The notes under the pieces: model-generated
Told to the model about the DNA's origin: nothing
The model's database searches: none
The model's input: only the letters and a program-made list of their open reading frames with translations
NCBI RefSeq assembly: GCF_011397635.1
Contig: NC_064769.1
Coordinates: 40,573,033 to 40,637,032, forward strand
Direction of reading: 5' to 3'
Source of the DNA: Epinephelus fuscoguttatus
Lineage: Eukaryota > Chordata > Actinopteri > Perciformes > Serranidae
DNA: 64,000 nucleotides
Shown here: in pieces, positions 23,089-34,800 of the stretch
Numbering within the stretch: the stretch's first letter is position 1
Layout: each line of letters starts with the position of its first letter
Program-made: the position numbers and the translations under genes

Positions 23089-25076
23089 ATATCTATATAT
23101 CTATAGATAGATATATATTCTTTGTGTGTGGAATATAACCACTGGTATTCCTCTGACTTCGTGTGTGTTTATGTACCATCTTAAATCCTTGTTAATGTAA
23201 TGTTTCATTGTTTATCTATCTGTTTTTTCGCTCTCCTTCCATAACGTTACCGTTTGCATATCTGCCGACCGTGTTTTCGGGGTTTTTTTTCGGTGTTCCG
23301 AGGGCAACCCCTGTATTTGACGTCACAACGCTTTGAACTGTGGGTAATTTCCTTACCATAAGTCCGCATCGATGCTGACCTACGGTAAGGGGGCATAAAG
23401 GGCTCACTCACTGACTCACTGACTTGACGATTTGACAGTGGGACAGCCCTCACACACTCACGCACTTCACATGAACGCGCCTCTAAGTCAGTGAGTCTGT
23501 AAGGGATCGGATTGGAATTGGGCCTATCTTGCCTGGCTGCGCCCAGCTGTTCCTGTGTACATTCTGCTCTGCACGCTGATTGGGTAGCCAAGTTGTTGTC
23601 GTCACGTCATGCGACTAGTAACCAGTGTTGCCAAGTCCGCTTATTATAAGCAACTCTGGGCTTGTTTTTCTGTAAAGTCACTTACAAATATTGGTAGTCG
23701 CGGGTCGTGTTTTTTTGGGCTTGTCTCTAAAGCATAGTTGCTTATTTGGGCATGTTCCCAGCTCCATAATAAGTTGTCAAGCAGATATTTCCAATATGTT
23801 ATTTAAACGTAGGATAGTTTGTCTTGCCTGTTCCCTCTGTCCCTCCCCTTTCCCCATGCACACAGGAGACAGCAGAGTTTTTTCCCACCCGCATCCTGCT
23901 TCCAATTGGCTCTGACCCTGATGGCAACGAGTACTAGCCAATCAGAGGCAGAGCAGGGTAATGTGTTTTTTTTCTGGTTTGGAAAACATCAGTCCTGTAA
24001 CTAAAAGAAAAAAGTTAGATGAGTGCATAAAAGGCAATAATAAATGAAGAATTTGTGAATTCAGGATGATATTTATTTGTGTGTGCAAATTTTAATTATG
24101 AAAGGTTTACTGTGTATATAATGTACTTGGTACTACATCCGACTATATTTGATATCCCATCTGTTTTCTAATGTTAAATAATGTTAAAAGGTGGTTTAAC
24201 TGCCTCTTGTGGTCATTGTCCTGAAGCACGGGGGGGGAATAAATAAACTGTGTACCGTGGGTACAGTTTTGCAAAACTGCGCACAGTTTACGAATCTGTC
24301 CACATGGATGTAAATTGACAATCTGTACCCACAGTTTAAAATCTGTCCCCACGGATTGTAAAACCGTGCACACAGTTTATTTATCTTTCTCTCCCCGGAA
24401 CCTCGGGGGGCTCCATAGAAAAAGTCGCTTGTTTTGGGCTTGTTTTCACAGGTCTGGTTGCTTATTTGCCTCGCGAGATCTGGCAACACTTCTAGTAACC
24501 ACTTACGCATCTACTAGATACGGGATTGCGTAAACTGATCTGGTGCAACCGAAATTAGTAAACAACTAGTTGCAAACTAGCTAGTAATTCCTAAGGGGTT
24601 AGTAGTGGTTTAGTAATTACTAAATCCTGACTTTAGTAGAGAGATACGCCAAACTGGTGCAACCCCACCCTGTACCGTCGTGATACAGACGGTTTTACTG
24701 GACTAGAATCTCTGTTCTTAAACGACGGCTGACATCACTATCATTCAGTCTGCAGCAGGAGTCAAACGCTCAGTTAGAACAGTTAGATAATGAGGCGCTG
24801 GAAACTCTGTAGGAAAAGTCTTAAACTTTCAGCGTGTCTCCCTCCATCAGAGGACAAAAGACAGACGAAGCAGAAACTGCAACAGTGCCTGAAGGAGAAC
24901 TGTCCACTGCTCAGTTCGGCGTTAGTCCTGTCCCAGACTGAGGGTTCTACATGGACTAAAGTCCGGTCTGATTCCCGGAGTCCTTCTCGGTGTTGTACGG
25001 AGCGCTTGTGTTAAATGAGCGGTATATGTGAACGGAGTTCCGCGTGTCAGTGAACTCACCCTGTGTTCTGCAGCAT
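15586..25076 (-). CDS. hsdl2: Hydroxysteroid dehydrogenase-like protein 2
   Basis: Eleven in-phase GT-AG exons: 25060-25076, 20870-21033, 20452-20550, 20036-20150, 19550-19653, 19369-19467, 18789-18983, 18529-18600, 16043-16192, 15829-15957, 15586-15701. The total is 1,260 nt, 419 residues, close to the human protein. The N-terminal short-chain dehydrogenase domain has TGASRGIG (residues 16-23, nucleotide binding), NNAS (100-103), catalytic Ser152 in NLSPP, and Tyr168-x3-Lys172. A Ser/Pro-rich linker leads to a C-terminal SCP2 sterol-carrier domain (WFLDLKSG, MAGKLRIKG). The protein ends in AKL, a type 1 peroxisomal targeting signal. Family members act in peroxisomal lipid metabolism; the substrate is not fixed by sequence. 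Introns 1, 6 and 8 carry minisatellites. The start is 1 kb from the divergent ptbp3. Confidence 0.95.
15958..16021. repeat. Duplicated splice-acceptor segment
   Basis: The 20 bp ending GATCTCCTTATATGGACAT occur at about 15952-15970 (spanning the acceptor of hsdl2 exon 10) and again at 16002-16021 in the same intron. On the minus strand both copies end in an AG followed by GAGATC, so the upstream copy is a second possible acceptor. Confidence 0.8.
16350..18520. repeat. 42-bp intronic minisatellite of hsdl2
   Basis: About 2.2 kb of units built on GCAGTGCTGGCAGTAGTATT then CACAGTATTTGTAGTATCG. The full unit is 42 bp; 33-bp and shorter units lacking the GGCTGCAGT part or the TATTTGTA part are interspersed in a recurring order, giving higher-order structure. 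All variants differ by multiples of three, so spurious 750-codon frames run through on both strands. The array lies in the intron between the SDR and SCP2 exons and starts within 10 bp of the exon 8 donor. Confidence 0.95.
19030..19352. repeat. 40-bp minisatellite in hsdl2 intron
   Basis: About eight copies of a 40-bp unit containing GTCAGCATGCTAATTTACTA. Some units carry a CACGAGGAGTC or GAGCCTGTTAGCACGC variant. The array ends 17 bp before the exon 6 donor at 19369. Confidence 0.9.
19991..20028. repeat. (GT)n microsatellite beside hsdl2 exon 4
   Basis: A pure GT run 8 bp from the exon 4 donor (20036). On the transcribed minus strand it reads as a CA-rich intronic splicing-enhancer-like tract. 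Confidence 0.95.
21450..22366. repeat. 12-bp minisatellite in hsdl2 intron 1
   Basis: About 75 copies of GCTGTGAGCGGA or GCTGTGAGCGAG, with shorter GAGA variants. Frames through it (repeated ERSCERGC or LTAPLTAS) are open only because the unit lacks stops. It is followed at 22519-22570 by a (CA)n run. Confidence 0.93.
22736..24664. mobile_element. DNA transposon remnant with GGTTGCACCA ends
   Basis: Inverted ends GGTTGCACCA (22736) and TGGTGCAACC (24664), with related subterminal copies near 22823 and 24541 and many TTTACTAA/TTAGTAAA motifs near both ends. No transposase was found inside. A target-site duplication is not clear. It contains an (AT)n tract (about 23015-23100) and a younger hAT-like insertion at 23623-24491. 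Confidence 0.6.
23623..24491. mobile_element. hAT-like non-autonomous element
   Basis: Inverted ends AGTGTTGCC / GGCAACACT, extended by matching TGGGCTTGTTTT-type subterminal sequence, flanked by an 8-bp direct repeat CTAGTAAC at 23615-23622 and 24492-24499. An 8-bp duplication is the hAT signature. The 869-bp element has no transposase and is nested in the 22736-24664 element. Confidence 0.75.
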
Positions 25077-26090
25077 CGTGTCGGAGGTTAAAGCTTCTGA
25101 TGAAGAGTCACAGCCCGTCGTCTACCTCACCTTTCACCCACTTCAAGACGCTTGAGTCAACAGGAAGTTACGGATCAACTACACCACTCCACTTCCGGTC
25201 TGCAGACAAAGATGCACGAGGCTCAATGAGATGTTTGACTCGCGACTTTTGTTTGACTGTTGTGATGAAGGTGTCACCGGACTGTACCTTCATCATTATC
25301 GTCGTCATCGTCATGCTTTATTCTTCATCATCACAGATCCTGGGGAAGCGTTGACCTCTCTCACTCTCTCACACTTAGTGGCACGTGCACGCGCCCCGTG
25401 CACACTCAGCAGGGTTGTGGAATATTCTCCATTCCTGAGTTTATTAATATTTACTGTGTGTACAGTGTTCCTTCATCACCTGAGCAATGTGACTCATAAT
25501 ATCATTAATATCACACATCAACATACATATTAATTATTATTATTATTTTTTATTTATAGATCAATCAATCAATTTTATTTATAAAGCCCAATATCACAAC
25601 ACAATTTGCCTCACAGGCTTTACGGCAAACGACATCCCTGTATATGTAAATGTAATTATTATGTTATTGGATGAGTGAGTGACGTCATACTGAATCATAT
25701 TGTGATTATTTTAAGACATGAATCAATTAAAAACAATAAAATGATTTCAATATATAGTTTTTGTTTTTTATTTTCATGCCATTCACATGAACACAATAAA
25801 ATAATAATAAATAAGTAAAATGACTTCAGAGATCAAAGATAATAAACAATAATAAACAAACAAAATAAGCAGTGAACTTTATAATAACTGAATTAATAAA
25901 TGTTTTATTGTTTGTTATCGATCCATCTGTGTCTGATCTGAGGCGTGTCCGCGCGAGCCGCCATATTCCCCCGTGACGTCATCAAACGGGAAGTGAGCTC
26001 GTTGTTCTCCATGGTCGCTGCCTGGCTGCGGTGCGGGAGGCTCGCGGACCAAAACAACTCTTCCTCTCCTCTTCTTCCTCCTCGCGGACC
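25077..26090. promoter_or_regulatory. Divergent hsdl2 / ptbp3 intergenic region
   Basis: The two genes start head to head about 1 kb apart. The part close to the ptbp3 start (about 25930-26160) is CpG-rich and is the likely ptbp3 promoter. The middle holds AT-rich sequence and, at 25556-25645, a minus-strand LINE-type 3' tail. No TATA box is obvious. Sharing of one promoter is not supported because of the inserted repeat and the distance. Confidence 0.5.
25556..25645 (-). mobile_element. LINE/SINE-type 3' tail, minus strand
   Basis: Reverse complement of the same tail as at 8207-8353: (AATC)n followed by TTTATAAAGCCCAATATCAC. This is the 3' end only, a normal 5'-truncated retroposon. Confidence 0.7.
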
Positions 26091-26237
26091 ATGGACGGGT
26101 GAGCGCGCGCACACCATCCCGAACATTTCCCCCAACATTTCCCGCCGCTGTTTTTTCCCCTCTCTTCCACCCTCGCGTTTCCTTGGTGACTGAACCGCAC
26201 CTGCGTGAGCCTTTGGCTTTGCCGCCCCCCCTTCTGC

Positions 26238-26268
<31 letters not shown>

Positions 26269-28836
26269 CTTGTTTCCGGAACCCTCACCCCTCTCCTCGG
26301 TGTTCCTGTTTCCCGCTCCTCGCGCTCCTCATCGCTCGTGTTTCGCTTTTTCTGGTTTTGTTTTGGTTGAAAGTGTCGCGAGCGAAGAGTGACGATTTAG
26401 CGGCGGGGTTTGATTGGCTGAAATCACGCGAGAACTCCTGAGTGAGCACGTCCAGCTGACTGTGAGCGTTTGTCAGAGTCAAAGATCCCACAGAGACGAG
26501 AGTCCTCATGTGATCATCATTAACCCTCAGCAGACTGAGGAGGTTTCACTGTGATCAGTTTAACACTCTAATGTTGTTGGACAGTTTTAAACACACGTGT
26601 CAGTATTGTCAGAGTCACGTGACTTTTAGGGAGAATATATTTCTGCATCATATTTAAGAGTAAGTGGAGTAATGGAGTAAAGACATTCATCCAAATAAAT
26701 GACATATTAATCTAAATCCTGCCGAGCTCTGCTGCGCAGGTTTCATTGAAGAGGCCCCGCCCACACTTCAAATCATGTACTGTGCAAAGCATTGTGGGGA
26801 TTTTATATCCACACATGCATCCTTCTAATTTCTCTGAGAAGGACTCAGTCCTTCGTGAAACTCAGAAGGATCCTTGACACTGGAACAGTCCTTCGATGGG
26901 TCCATGACGTCCTTCACATTCGGCCGTTTGAGGACCCTTCCTTGACTCTGAGAAACACCCAGTGACTCTGACATGTTCTCATGTTTTCGTTCCTGACACC
27001 ACGCGGGCCGTCAAATGTTTCACCGGCGTCCCGTGAAGCGAATTAAAACACGAGACGTGATTCTTCAGTCACGAGTCAGAGACGATTCAAAGATCGATTC
27101 ATTCGATCGTTTGTCCAGTGTGACGTCACCGGACATGGAACAGGTCTGACATCCGACTGTCAGGGTTGGAAATGAGTTACAGATTACAGTTACCCTGATG
27201 AACATGTAATAAGTAATGTAAGTCCTCACATTACTTCATCAGAGTAATGTAACTTATTTTCTACTGAACATTAAAGCTGAACTTTATACATGTTCACAAG
27301 TACCATAATCAGTGTGTTTATCAGTAACTGTAATAGATTACATTTATTTTGTAATGTAATGACTGTAACTGTTACGTCTCAGCATCACTACAGAGAAAAT
27401 AAGTTGTGTAACTAATAAAATAAAGATGGAGGACGAGCAGAAACATTAAGGAGTTCATCCACCGAGAGTCTGACTCTGATCATTTCACAGATCATCAGAA
27501 ATAGTTTCAGACGTCTGTTAGTGCAGCTCTGTGTCTGTACATGTCATTGATTATTTATTGGAGTTCATTAGATTTTTTTAAATTACATTTTTAGTAATTC
27601 ATTTTTTTTAATAATTTGATTTTTAATAATTCAATTTTTCAGTTTTTGTATTTCAGTATATTTTAAATGTTTTTCTGTTTTGTCTTTTTTTTTTTTAATT
27701 GAATCATAAATGTCCTCGGGGTTTGGATCCACAGTCATGGAAAAGTCATGGAGTTGTAATGTGTGTGGTGTTGAGTTACAGTCACCGCGTGTGGATGATC
27801 GTTCATGTAACGTGATGTGACACAGCAGCAGATTAAAGTAGCTCTGATACACATGAATGTTTGACAGCATAGGTTTGGTCACTTCCTGTCTGGGTTCATT
27901 TCTCACTTCCTGTATCTAAAGAAAACAAAACTTTATTCTGGGTCCTTGAAAAGTCCTGGAAAAGATTTGAACCGTTGTCCACAACACCGTGTGTACTGTG
28001 AACAGTTTTAGTAGAGTAACGTTCGCTCTCTGTGTTTCGTACGAGGTGACATTTGGTGTCAGAGGCGTCTCAGTAGCTCACTGCTACAGGTAACCTTCAG
28101 GTAGCTACATGTTCAGGCTCCTGATTGGCCGACACCTTCTTCCTCTCTGCGTGACTTCAGGGTTACTGCTAGCTGGCTGCCTGTCGCTCGTCACAGCGCT
28201 TCAGTTGTGTGTGGAGCAGGAAGGAGGCAAACTGTGGGATCATAACGAGGGTTTCTCTCTGCAGGAATCACCGTTCACTTCCTCCGTCAGCTGCTCTGAG
28301 AACATGAGCACCTCCAACCTGTCCACAGGTGAGACCCGCCTCCAGCGCTTGCTCTGCCCCGCCCACTGTGAACTCACTGACTCACCTGTGTGTCTGTGTC
28401 TGTCCACAGTGGATGGCACTGATAGGCTGTGTGTTTCTGAGCACGCTCAGTGCATCCCGTCTCAGGTCCTTCACCTGCATCAGCTTCCTGTTGACGTCTC
28501 TGAACAGGAAGTGCTCGCTCTGGCGCTTCCTTTTGGCCGAGTTAGTAAGCTGATAACACTGAAGACCAAAAACCAGGTAACTGCTAACAGCTAACTGCTA
28601 ACAACTAAGTGTTAATAGCTAATTGCTAACAGCTAACAACTAAGTGCTAACACGTAATTGCTAACAGCAAACTTGTTTCATGTACTGAACAGTGACTGCT
28701 TGAACTGATAAAGTTAATAAATAAAGTTGTCTGAAGTGAACTGAACAGGCACTGCTGCGATATAAGTTAACCTGCGAGACAGTGGAGCACAAGGCTCCAG
28801 AGAAGAGGCCGAGTTACTGACATGCAGTAACAGGAC

Positions 28837-28870
<34 letters not shown>

Positions 28871-31800
28871 GCCCGGTGTATTATAGGGGGGTCCTCCGGC
28901 AGACTAGGCCTAAGTCAGCCTAACTAGGGGCTGGTACAGGGCAAGCCTGAGCCAGCCCTAACTATAAGCTTTATCAAAGAGGAAAGTCTTAAGTCTAGTC
29001 TTAAATGTGGAGACGGTGTCTGCCTCCCGGACCGTAACAGGAAGATGATTCCACAGGAGAGGAGCCTGATAGCTGAAGGCTCTGGCTCCTGATCTACTTT
29101 TGGAGACTTTAGGGACCACGAGTAACCCTGCGTTCTCAGAGCGCAGTGTTCTGGTGGGATAATATGGCACTATGAGCTCTCTAAGATATGACGGAGCTTG
29201 ACCATTTAGAGCTTTATAAGTTAACAGTAGGATTTTAAATTCAATTCTGGATTTTACAGGGAGCCAGTGCAGAGAAGCTAAAACAGGAGAAATATGATCT
29301 CGTTTCTTAGTTCCTGTTAGTACATGTGCTGCTGCATTCTGAATTAGCTGGAGAGTTTTTAAGGACTTACTAGAGCTACCTGATAATAGAGAGTTACAGT
29401 AATCCAGCCTTGAGGTAACAAAAGCGTGGACCAATTTTTCTGCATCTTTCGGTCAGGATAGGCCTAATTTTCGCAATATTACGCAGATGAAAAAATGCAG
29501 TCCGTGAGGTTTGTTTTAAATGAGAAATTAAAAGACAAATCTTGATCAAATATTACTCCGAGGTTTCTTACGGTAGTGCTAGAGGCCAGAGCAATGCCAT
29601 CTAGAGAAACTATGTCATCAGATAAAGAGTCTCTGAGTTGTTTGGGGCCAAGAACAATAACTTCAGTTTTGTCTGAATTTAACATCAGGAAATTGGTGCT
29701 CATCCAGGTTTTTATGTCTTTAAGGCAGTTATGGAGTTTAGTTAATTGATTACTTTCTTCTGGCTTCATCGATAAATACAACTGAGTATCATCCGCATAA
29801 CAATGGAAATTTATAGAGTGATTTCTAATGATGTTACCTAAAGGAAGCATATATAGAGTAAATAGGATTGGTCCGAGCACAGAACCTTGCGGAACTCCAA
29901 AACAAACTTCAGTACGTGAGGATGATTCGTTATGAACGTGAACAAACTGAAAACGATCAGATAAATAAGATTTAAACCAGCTCAGTGCAGAACCTTTTAG
30001 GCCAATTAAGTGATCCAGTCTCTGCAGCAGAATTTGATGGTCAATTGTGTCAAACGCCGCACTAAGATCTAATAAAACAAGTACAGACGAGTCCTTTGTC
30101 TGAAGCAATCAGAAGATCATTTGTAATTTTGACTAGTGCTGTCTCAGTGCTATGATGCACTCTAAATCCTGACTGAAATTCCTCAAATAAATTATTATCA
30201 TGGAGAAAATCACACAGCTGGTCTGCGACTACTTTCTCAAGGATCTTTGACATAAAGGAAGATTAGATATTGGTCTATAGTTGGCTAACACCTCTGGATC
30301 CAGGGTGGGCTTTTTTAGTAGAGGTTTAATTACAGCTACCTTAAAAGACTGTGGTACATAGCCTGTTAATATGGATATATTGATCATATCTAATATATGA
30401 GTGTTAACTAAAGGAAAGACCTCCTTAAGTAGCCTAGTTGGGATGGGGTCTAAGAGACACGTTGATGATTTAGATGAAGAAATCACTGCAGTCAATTCTT
30501 GAAGAGAAATTGGGGAGAAGCAATCTAAATATATATTAGGTCTTACAGCTGTGTTTGAGGTTAGATAGGTACTATCTGAGGACAGGAGGTCATGAATTTT
30601 GCCTCTAATAGTTAGAATTTTGTCATTAAAAAAGCTCATAAAATCATTACTGCTAAGGGCTAAAGGAATACAAGGCTCAATAGAGCTCTGACTCTCAGTC
30701 AGCCTGGCTACAGTGCTGAAAAGAAACCTGGGGTTGTTCTTATTGTCTTCTATTAATGCTGAGTAATAGTTTGCTCTGGCATTGCGGAGGCCCCTCTTAT
30801 AAGTTTTGAGACTGTCTGTCCAGATTAAACGAGATTCTTCCAGTTTGGTTAATCGCCAATTCCTTTCAAATTTTCGCAATATTTGTTTTAACTTATGGGT
30901 TTGAGAGTTATACCAAGGAGCGAACTTTCTTTGCTTTGTTAACTTCTTTTTAAGAGGAGCTACAGAGTCAAGTGTTGTTCGCAGTGAGCCTACGGCGCTA
31001 TCGACAAAATGATCAATTCGGGAGAGGTTAAAGTTGGTACAGGAAACCTCTGTTAATGAGGGACTTGGTATTGAATTTAACGACGGAGTAATCATTTCCT
31101 TAAATTTTGCGACAGCACTATGTGATAAACATCTAGTATAGTAACTGTTGCTGAGTGGTGTATAATCCAGTAAAAAGAAATCAAAAGTAATCAGATAATG
31201 ATCCGATAGCGAGGGATTCTGTGGAAAGACTGTTAGGTTATCAATTTCAATTCCATACGTCAGAACTAGATCGAGGGTATGGTTAAAACAGTGAGTGGGT
31301 TCATGTACACCCTGACTGAAGCCAATGGAGTCTAATAATGAGATAAACGCGGTAGCCAGGGAGTCATTATCAACGTCGACATGAATGTTAAAATCGCCTA
31401 CAATAATAACTTTATCTGATTTAAGAACTAAACTGGATAAAAACTCTGAGAATTCAGATACAAATTCAGAATACGGGCCAGGAGCACGGTACACTGTAAC
31501 AAATAAAAGTGGCTGCGAGGTTTTCCAGGTCGGATGTAAAAGACTAAGAACGAGGCTTTCAAATGAATTATAATCTAGTTTAGGTTTAGGGCTGATTAAC
31601 AGACTAGAGTTAAAAATGGCTGCAACTCCCCCTCCTCGGCCGCTGCCTCGGAATGTGGGTATTATTATGACTGGGAGGAGTGGACTCATTTAGACTGACA
31701 TATTCATCTGGACACAGCCAGGTTTCAGTGAGACTGAGTAAATCAATATGATTATCTGATATTAATTAGTTTACTAACACTGCTTTAGATGATAGAGAGA

Positions 31801-34800
31801 CCTGATATTTAACAGTCCGCATTTAATTCTCCTGTTTTGTCTTTCTGTCACAGAAGAGGTTTTAATTTTTATGAGGTTGTTATGCACAACTCCTCTTTGT
31901 TTAATTTTAGATTTAAATAATTTAGGTGGTCGGGGGACAGACACCGTTTGTATAAAACTATGAAAACTATGGCTGGGTAACTGAACTAGAAGCTCAGAGA
32001 GGCGTATAGGACTGCGACTCTGAGTCCTGGTCTCAACTCTGGGTTGTCAGGGATTTAAATTACTAATAAAGTTTGCCAGGTTCCTAGAAATGAGAGCAGC
32101 TCCAGCCAAAGTGGGATGAATGCCGTCTCTCCTAATAAGACCAGGTTTTCCCCAGAAAGTTTGCCAATTATTAACGAAACCCACATCGTTTGCTGGACAC
32201 CACCTGGACAGCCAGCGATTAAATGATGACATGCGGCTAAACATGTCATCACTGGTCAGATTTGGGAGGGGTCCAGAGAAAACTACGGAGTCCGACATCG
32301 TTTTTGCATATTCACACACCGAAGCAATATTAATTTTAGTGACCTCCGATTGGCGTAACCGGGTGTCACTGCCGCCGACGTGAATAACAATCTTACTGAA
32401 TCTGCGTTTAGCTTTAGCCAGCAGTTTTAAATTAGATTCAGTGTCGCCCGCTCTGGCCCCAGGGATACATTTGACTATGGCCGCTGGTGTTGCTAACTTC
32501 ACGTTCCTCAGAATAGAGCTGCCAATAACCAGAGTTTTATCCTCAGCGGGTGTGTTGCTGAGTGGGGAAAAGCAGTTGGAAACGTGAACAGGCTGGTGGT
32601 GAGCCATGAGCTTCGGCTTGGAGCTGTGCTTCTCACGGACAGTTACCCAGCCTCCCAGCTGCACGGAGGTTACCGGGGGACCGCTAGCAGAGGCTAAGGC
32701 TATGTGGCTCTGCGCCACAGGGGACTGGCTAACCACCGCAGCTACTGAATGGTTTTCCATGGTGCGGAGCCAACAGTTCTGACTTCATACTGAGTTCGGG
32801 AGAATAAATAAACAAAAATTTCATTCATGACAGACTAATTTAATTTCGGTGACATAATTAAATGTGATTTTAAATTTTATTTATTTGTGTCTTGATTTTC
32901 TTGAATGTTGCTGGTTAATGTTTTGACTCTATTATTTAAATTTGTCATAAAAGTTTGGTCTTTTTCTTTCTTCAGGCGTTTTTAGAAATGGCGTCAGAGG
33001 AAGCGGCTGTTACTATGGTGAACTACTACACCTCAGCCCCGCCTACTGTCAGGAACCAGCCAATCTTCATTCAGTACTCCACCCACCGTGAGCTCAAGAC
33101 AGACAATCTGACCAATCAGGTGAGGAGCAGCATCTCTGGTCCCGCCCACTTCCACACTTTAACTTTTTAGTAGAAATGTTGAAGAATTTTAACGTCAAGT
33201 CAAATTTAATTTGTAGAACAAGGATGAGTTTTACAGAGAAATTTAAAGAGTCATTAAATCATTTAAACATCACGTGCAACGGTGGCCATGTTAGTTCTCA
33301 TCTTTACCAGTCAGGAGAGGTGTCAGTTGGCTGCAGTCTGCAGCAGCACCACCAGATGTCTCTGCGTCAAATAGATTTTGAATTTCAGATTGACAGCTTG
33401 TGTCCCTCCCACTGTTCAACATGTCACTGTTCTGTAAAGCTTCGTTTGTGTGTTTGTTGACAGAGAGCGGCACTGCAGGCCATCAGTGCAGCAGCAGTGC
33501 ATTCTGGGAACATGGCATCAGGTGGAGAGGAGCGGGGCTTAGGGCCTGGTCAGAGTCCCGTCCTGAGAATCATCGTAGAGAATTTATTTTATCCGGTGAC
33601 ACTGGAGGTCCTGCAGCAGGTCGCTGATCACTGCTGCTGTCATTCCTGTTGTTATTGTTGTTATTATTGGTACCACTAATATTATTATTGTTAGAAGCAG
33701 TACGAGTTAGTAGTTGTAGTTCTGTATCAGCGTTTAACGCCTGTATAATGGTGTGCTTTCAGATCTTCAGTAAGTTCGGCTCGGTGTTGAAGATCATCAC
33801 GTTCACCAGGAACAATCAGTTTCAGGCTCTGCTGCAGTTCAGTGACACCGTGCACGCTCAGCACGCCAAGGCTGTGAGTCACGTGCACGCTCCCTGACAT
33901 ACAAACATGAATAAATGTTATTCTCAGACTGTATTTGAGAAGGACACAGAAGGTGTGGGCTGCAGCTCCAGTCTCAGAGTCACTGATGGAGCTCTGGTCC
34001 AATCAGATTCCAGCATCAGTCCGTCCTCCTGTCTTTCAGTCACTGGATGGTCAGAACATCTATAACGGCTGCTGCACGCTGAGGATCGACTTCTCCAAAC
34101 TGAGCGCGCTCAACGTGAAGTACAACAACGACAAGAGTCGTGACTTCACCAGAGCTGACCTCCCAACAGGAGAGCTGGACCCCGCCGCTACCTTCGGTAA
34201 GATGAGCTCATGCTAATGCTAATGCTAACCAGTGAACACTCATGAGACCTTAGGAACAGAACCAATCAGGCGACTTAGCCTCAGTCACCGTTACTGCTCA
34301 GACCATCCGCTTAACACGCCGCCATCGGGACACATACAGATAGATTATGACCAAGGATCTTCAGTTCACCAGAGAGTTGAAAGAACAGCAGCCGAGTCAC
34401 CACGCTGCCGTCTACACGCCCGACCTGAGGAGAGATTCAAACCTGTCAGAAATAAATCAGGAGCAGCCGCTGCAGCATATTATACCTGCATACCACTGGG
34501 CCTGGACAACCTCAGCGTTGGTAGTAACAGCTTCTTCGTATATGATGTTTTTCACCGGCACGCCGTCCAGACAGAGGGAAACTGGATGCAAAGACTACGA
34601 CTGTGATTTGTGCTGTTTACAGCTGTTTGATCAAAGAAAGGCAACTTTAAACCCTGAAAATAGTAGAACATAAATGGGAGAAGTAAAAAAAACCCTCCAT
34701 CCTCAGTCTGAAGGGGCGGAGTCAGCTAATGTCAAACGTTAACGTTAAAGTGACGTGTTAAACATGCCTCCAGTTGGATGTAATAACAGTGTGCTGTGAA

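Larger units (their letters stand above)
28843..32790 (-). mobile_element. L2-like non-LTR retrotransposon, nearly full length
   Basis: A minus-strand element in the ptbp3 intron after exon 3, with ORF1 (32047-32760), an endonuclease, a reverse transcriptase and a C-terminal domain in the expected order. It ends, on the minus strand, in a short UTR and a (CT)n run at 28843-28866. It is antisense to ptbp3. Order, the SGNH-type ORF1 and the C-terminal region ([18 protein letters not shown]) match fish L2/CR1-group elements. ORF1 is intact; ORF2 has several frameshifts. Confidence 0.9.

Noticed and set aside
25077-26090. Tight bidirectional promoter for hsdl2 and ptbp3
   Set aside because: The starts are 1 kb apart with a retroposon tail and AT-rich sequence between them; only head-to-head orientation is supported.
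28109-28264. Open extension upstream of the ptbp3 exon at 28265
   Set aside because: A normal AG acceptor precedes 28265 and the extension has no PTBP-like sequence; it is probably intron.
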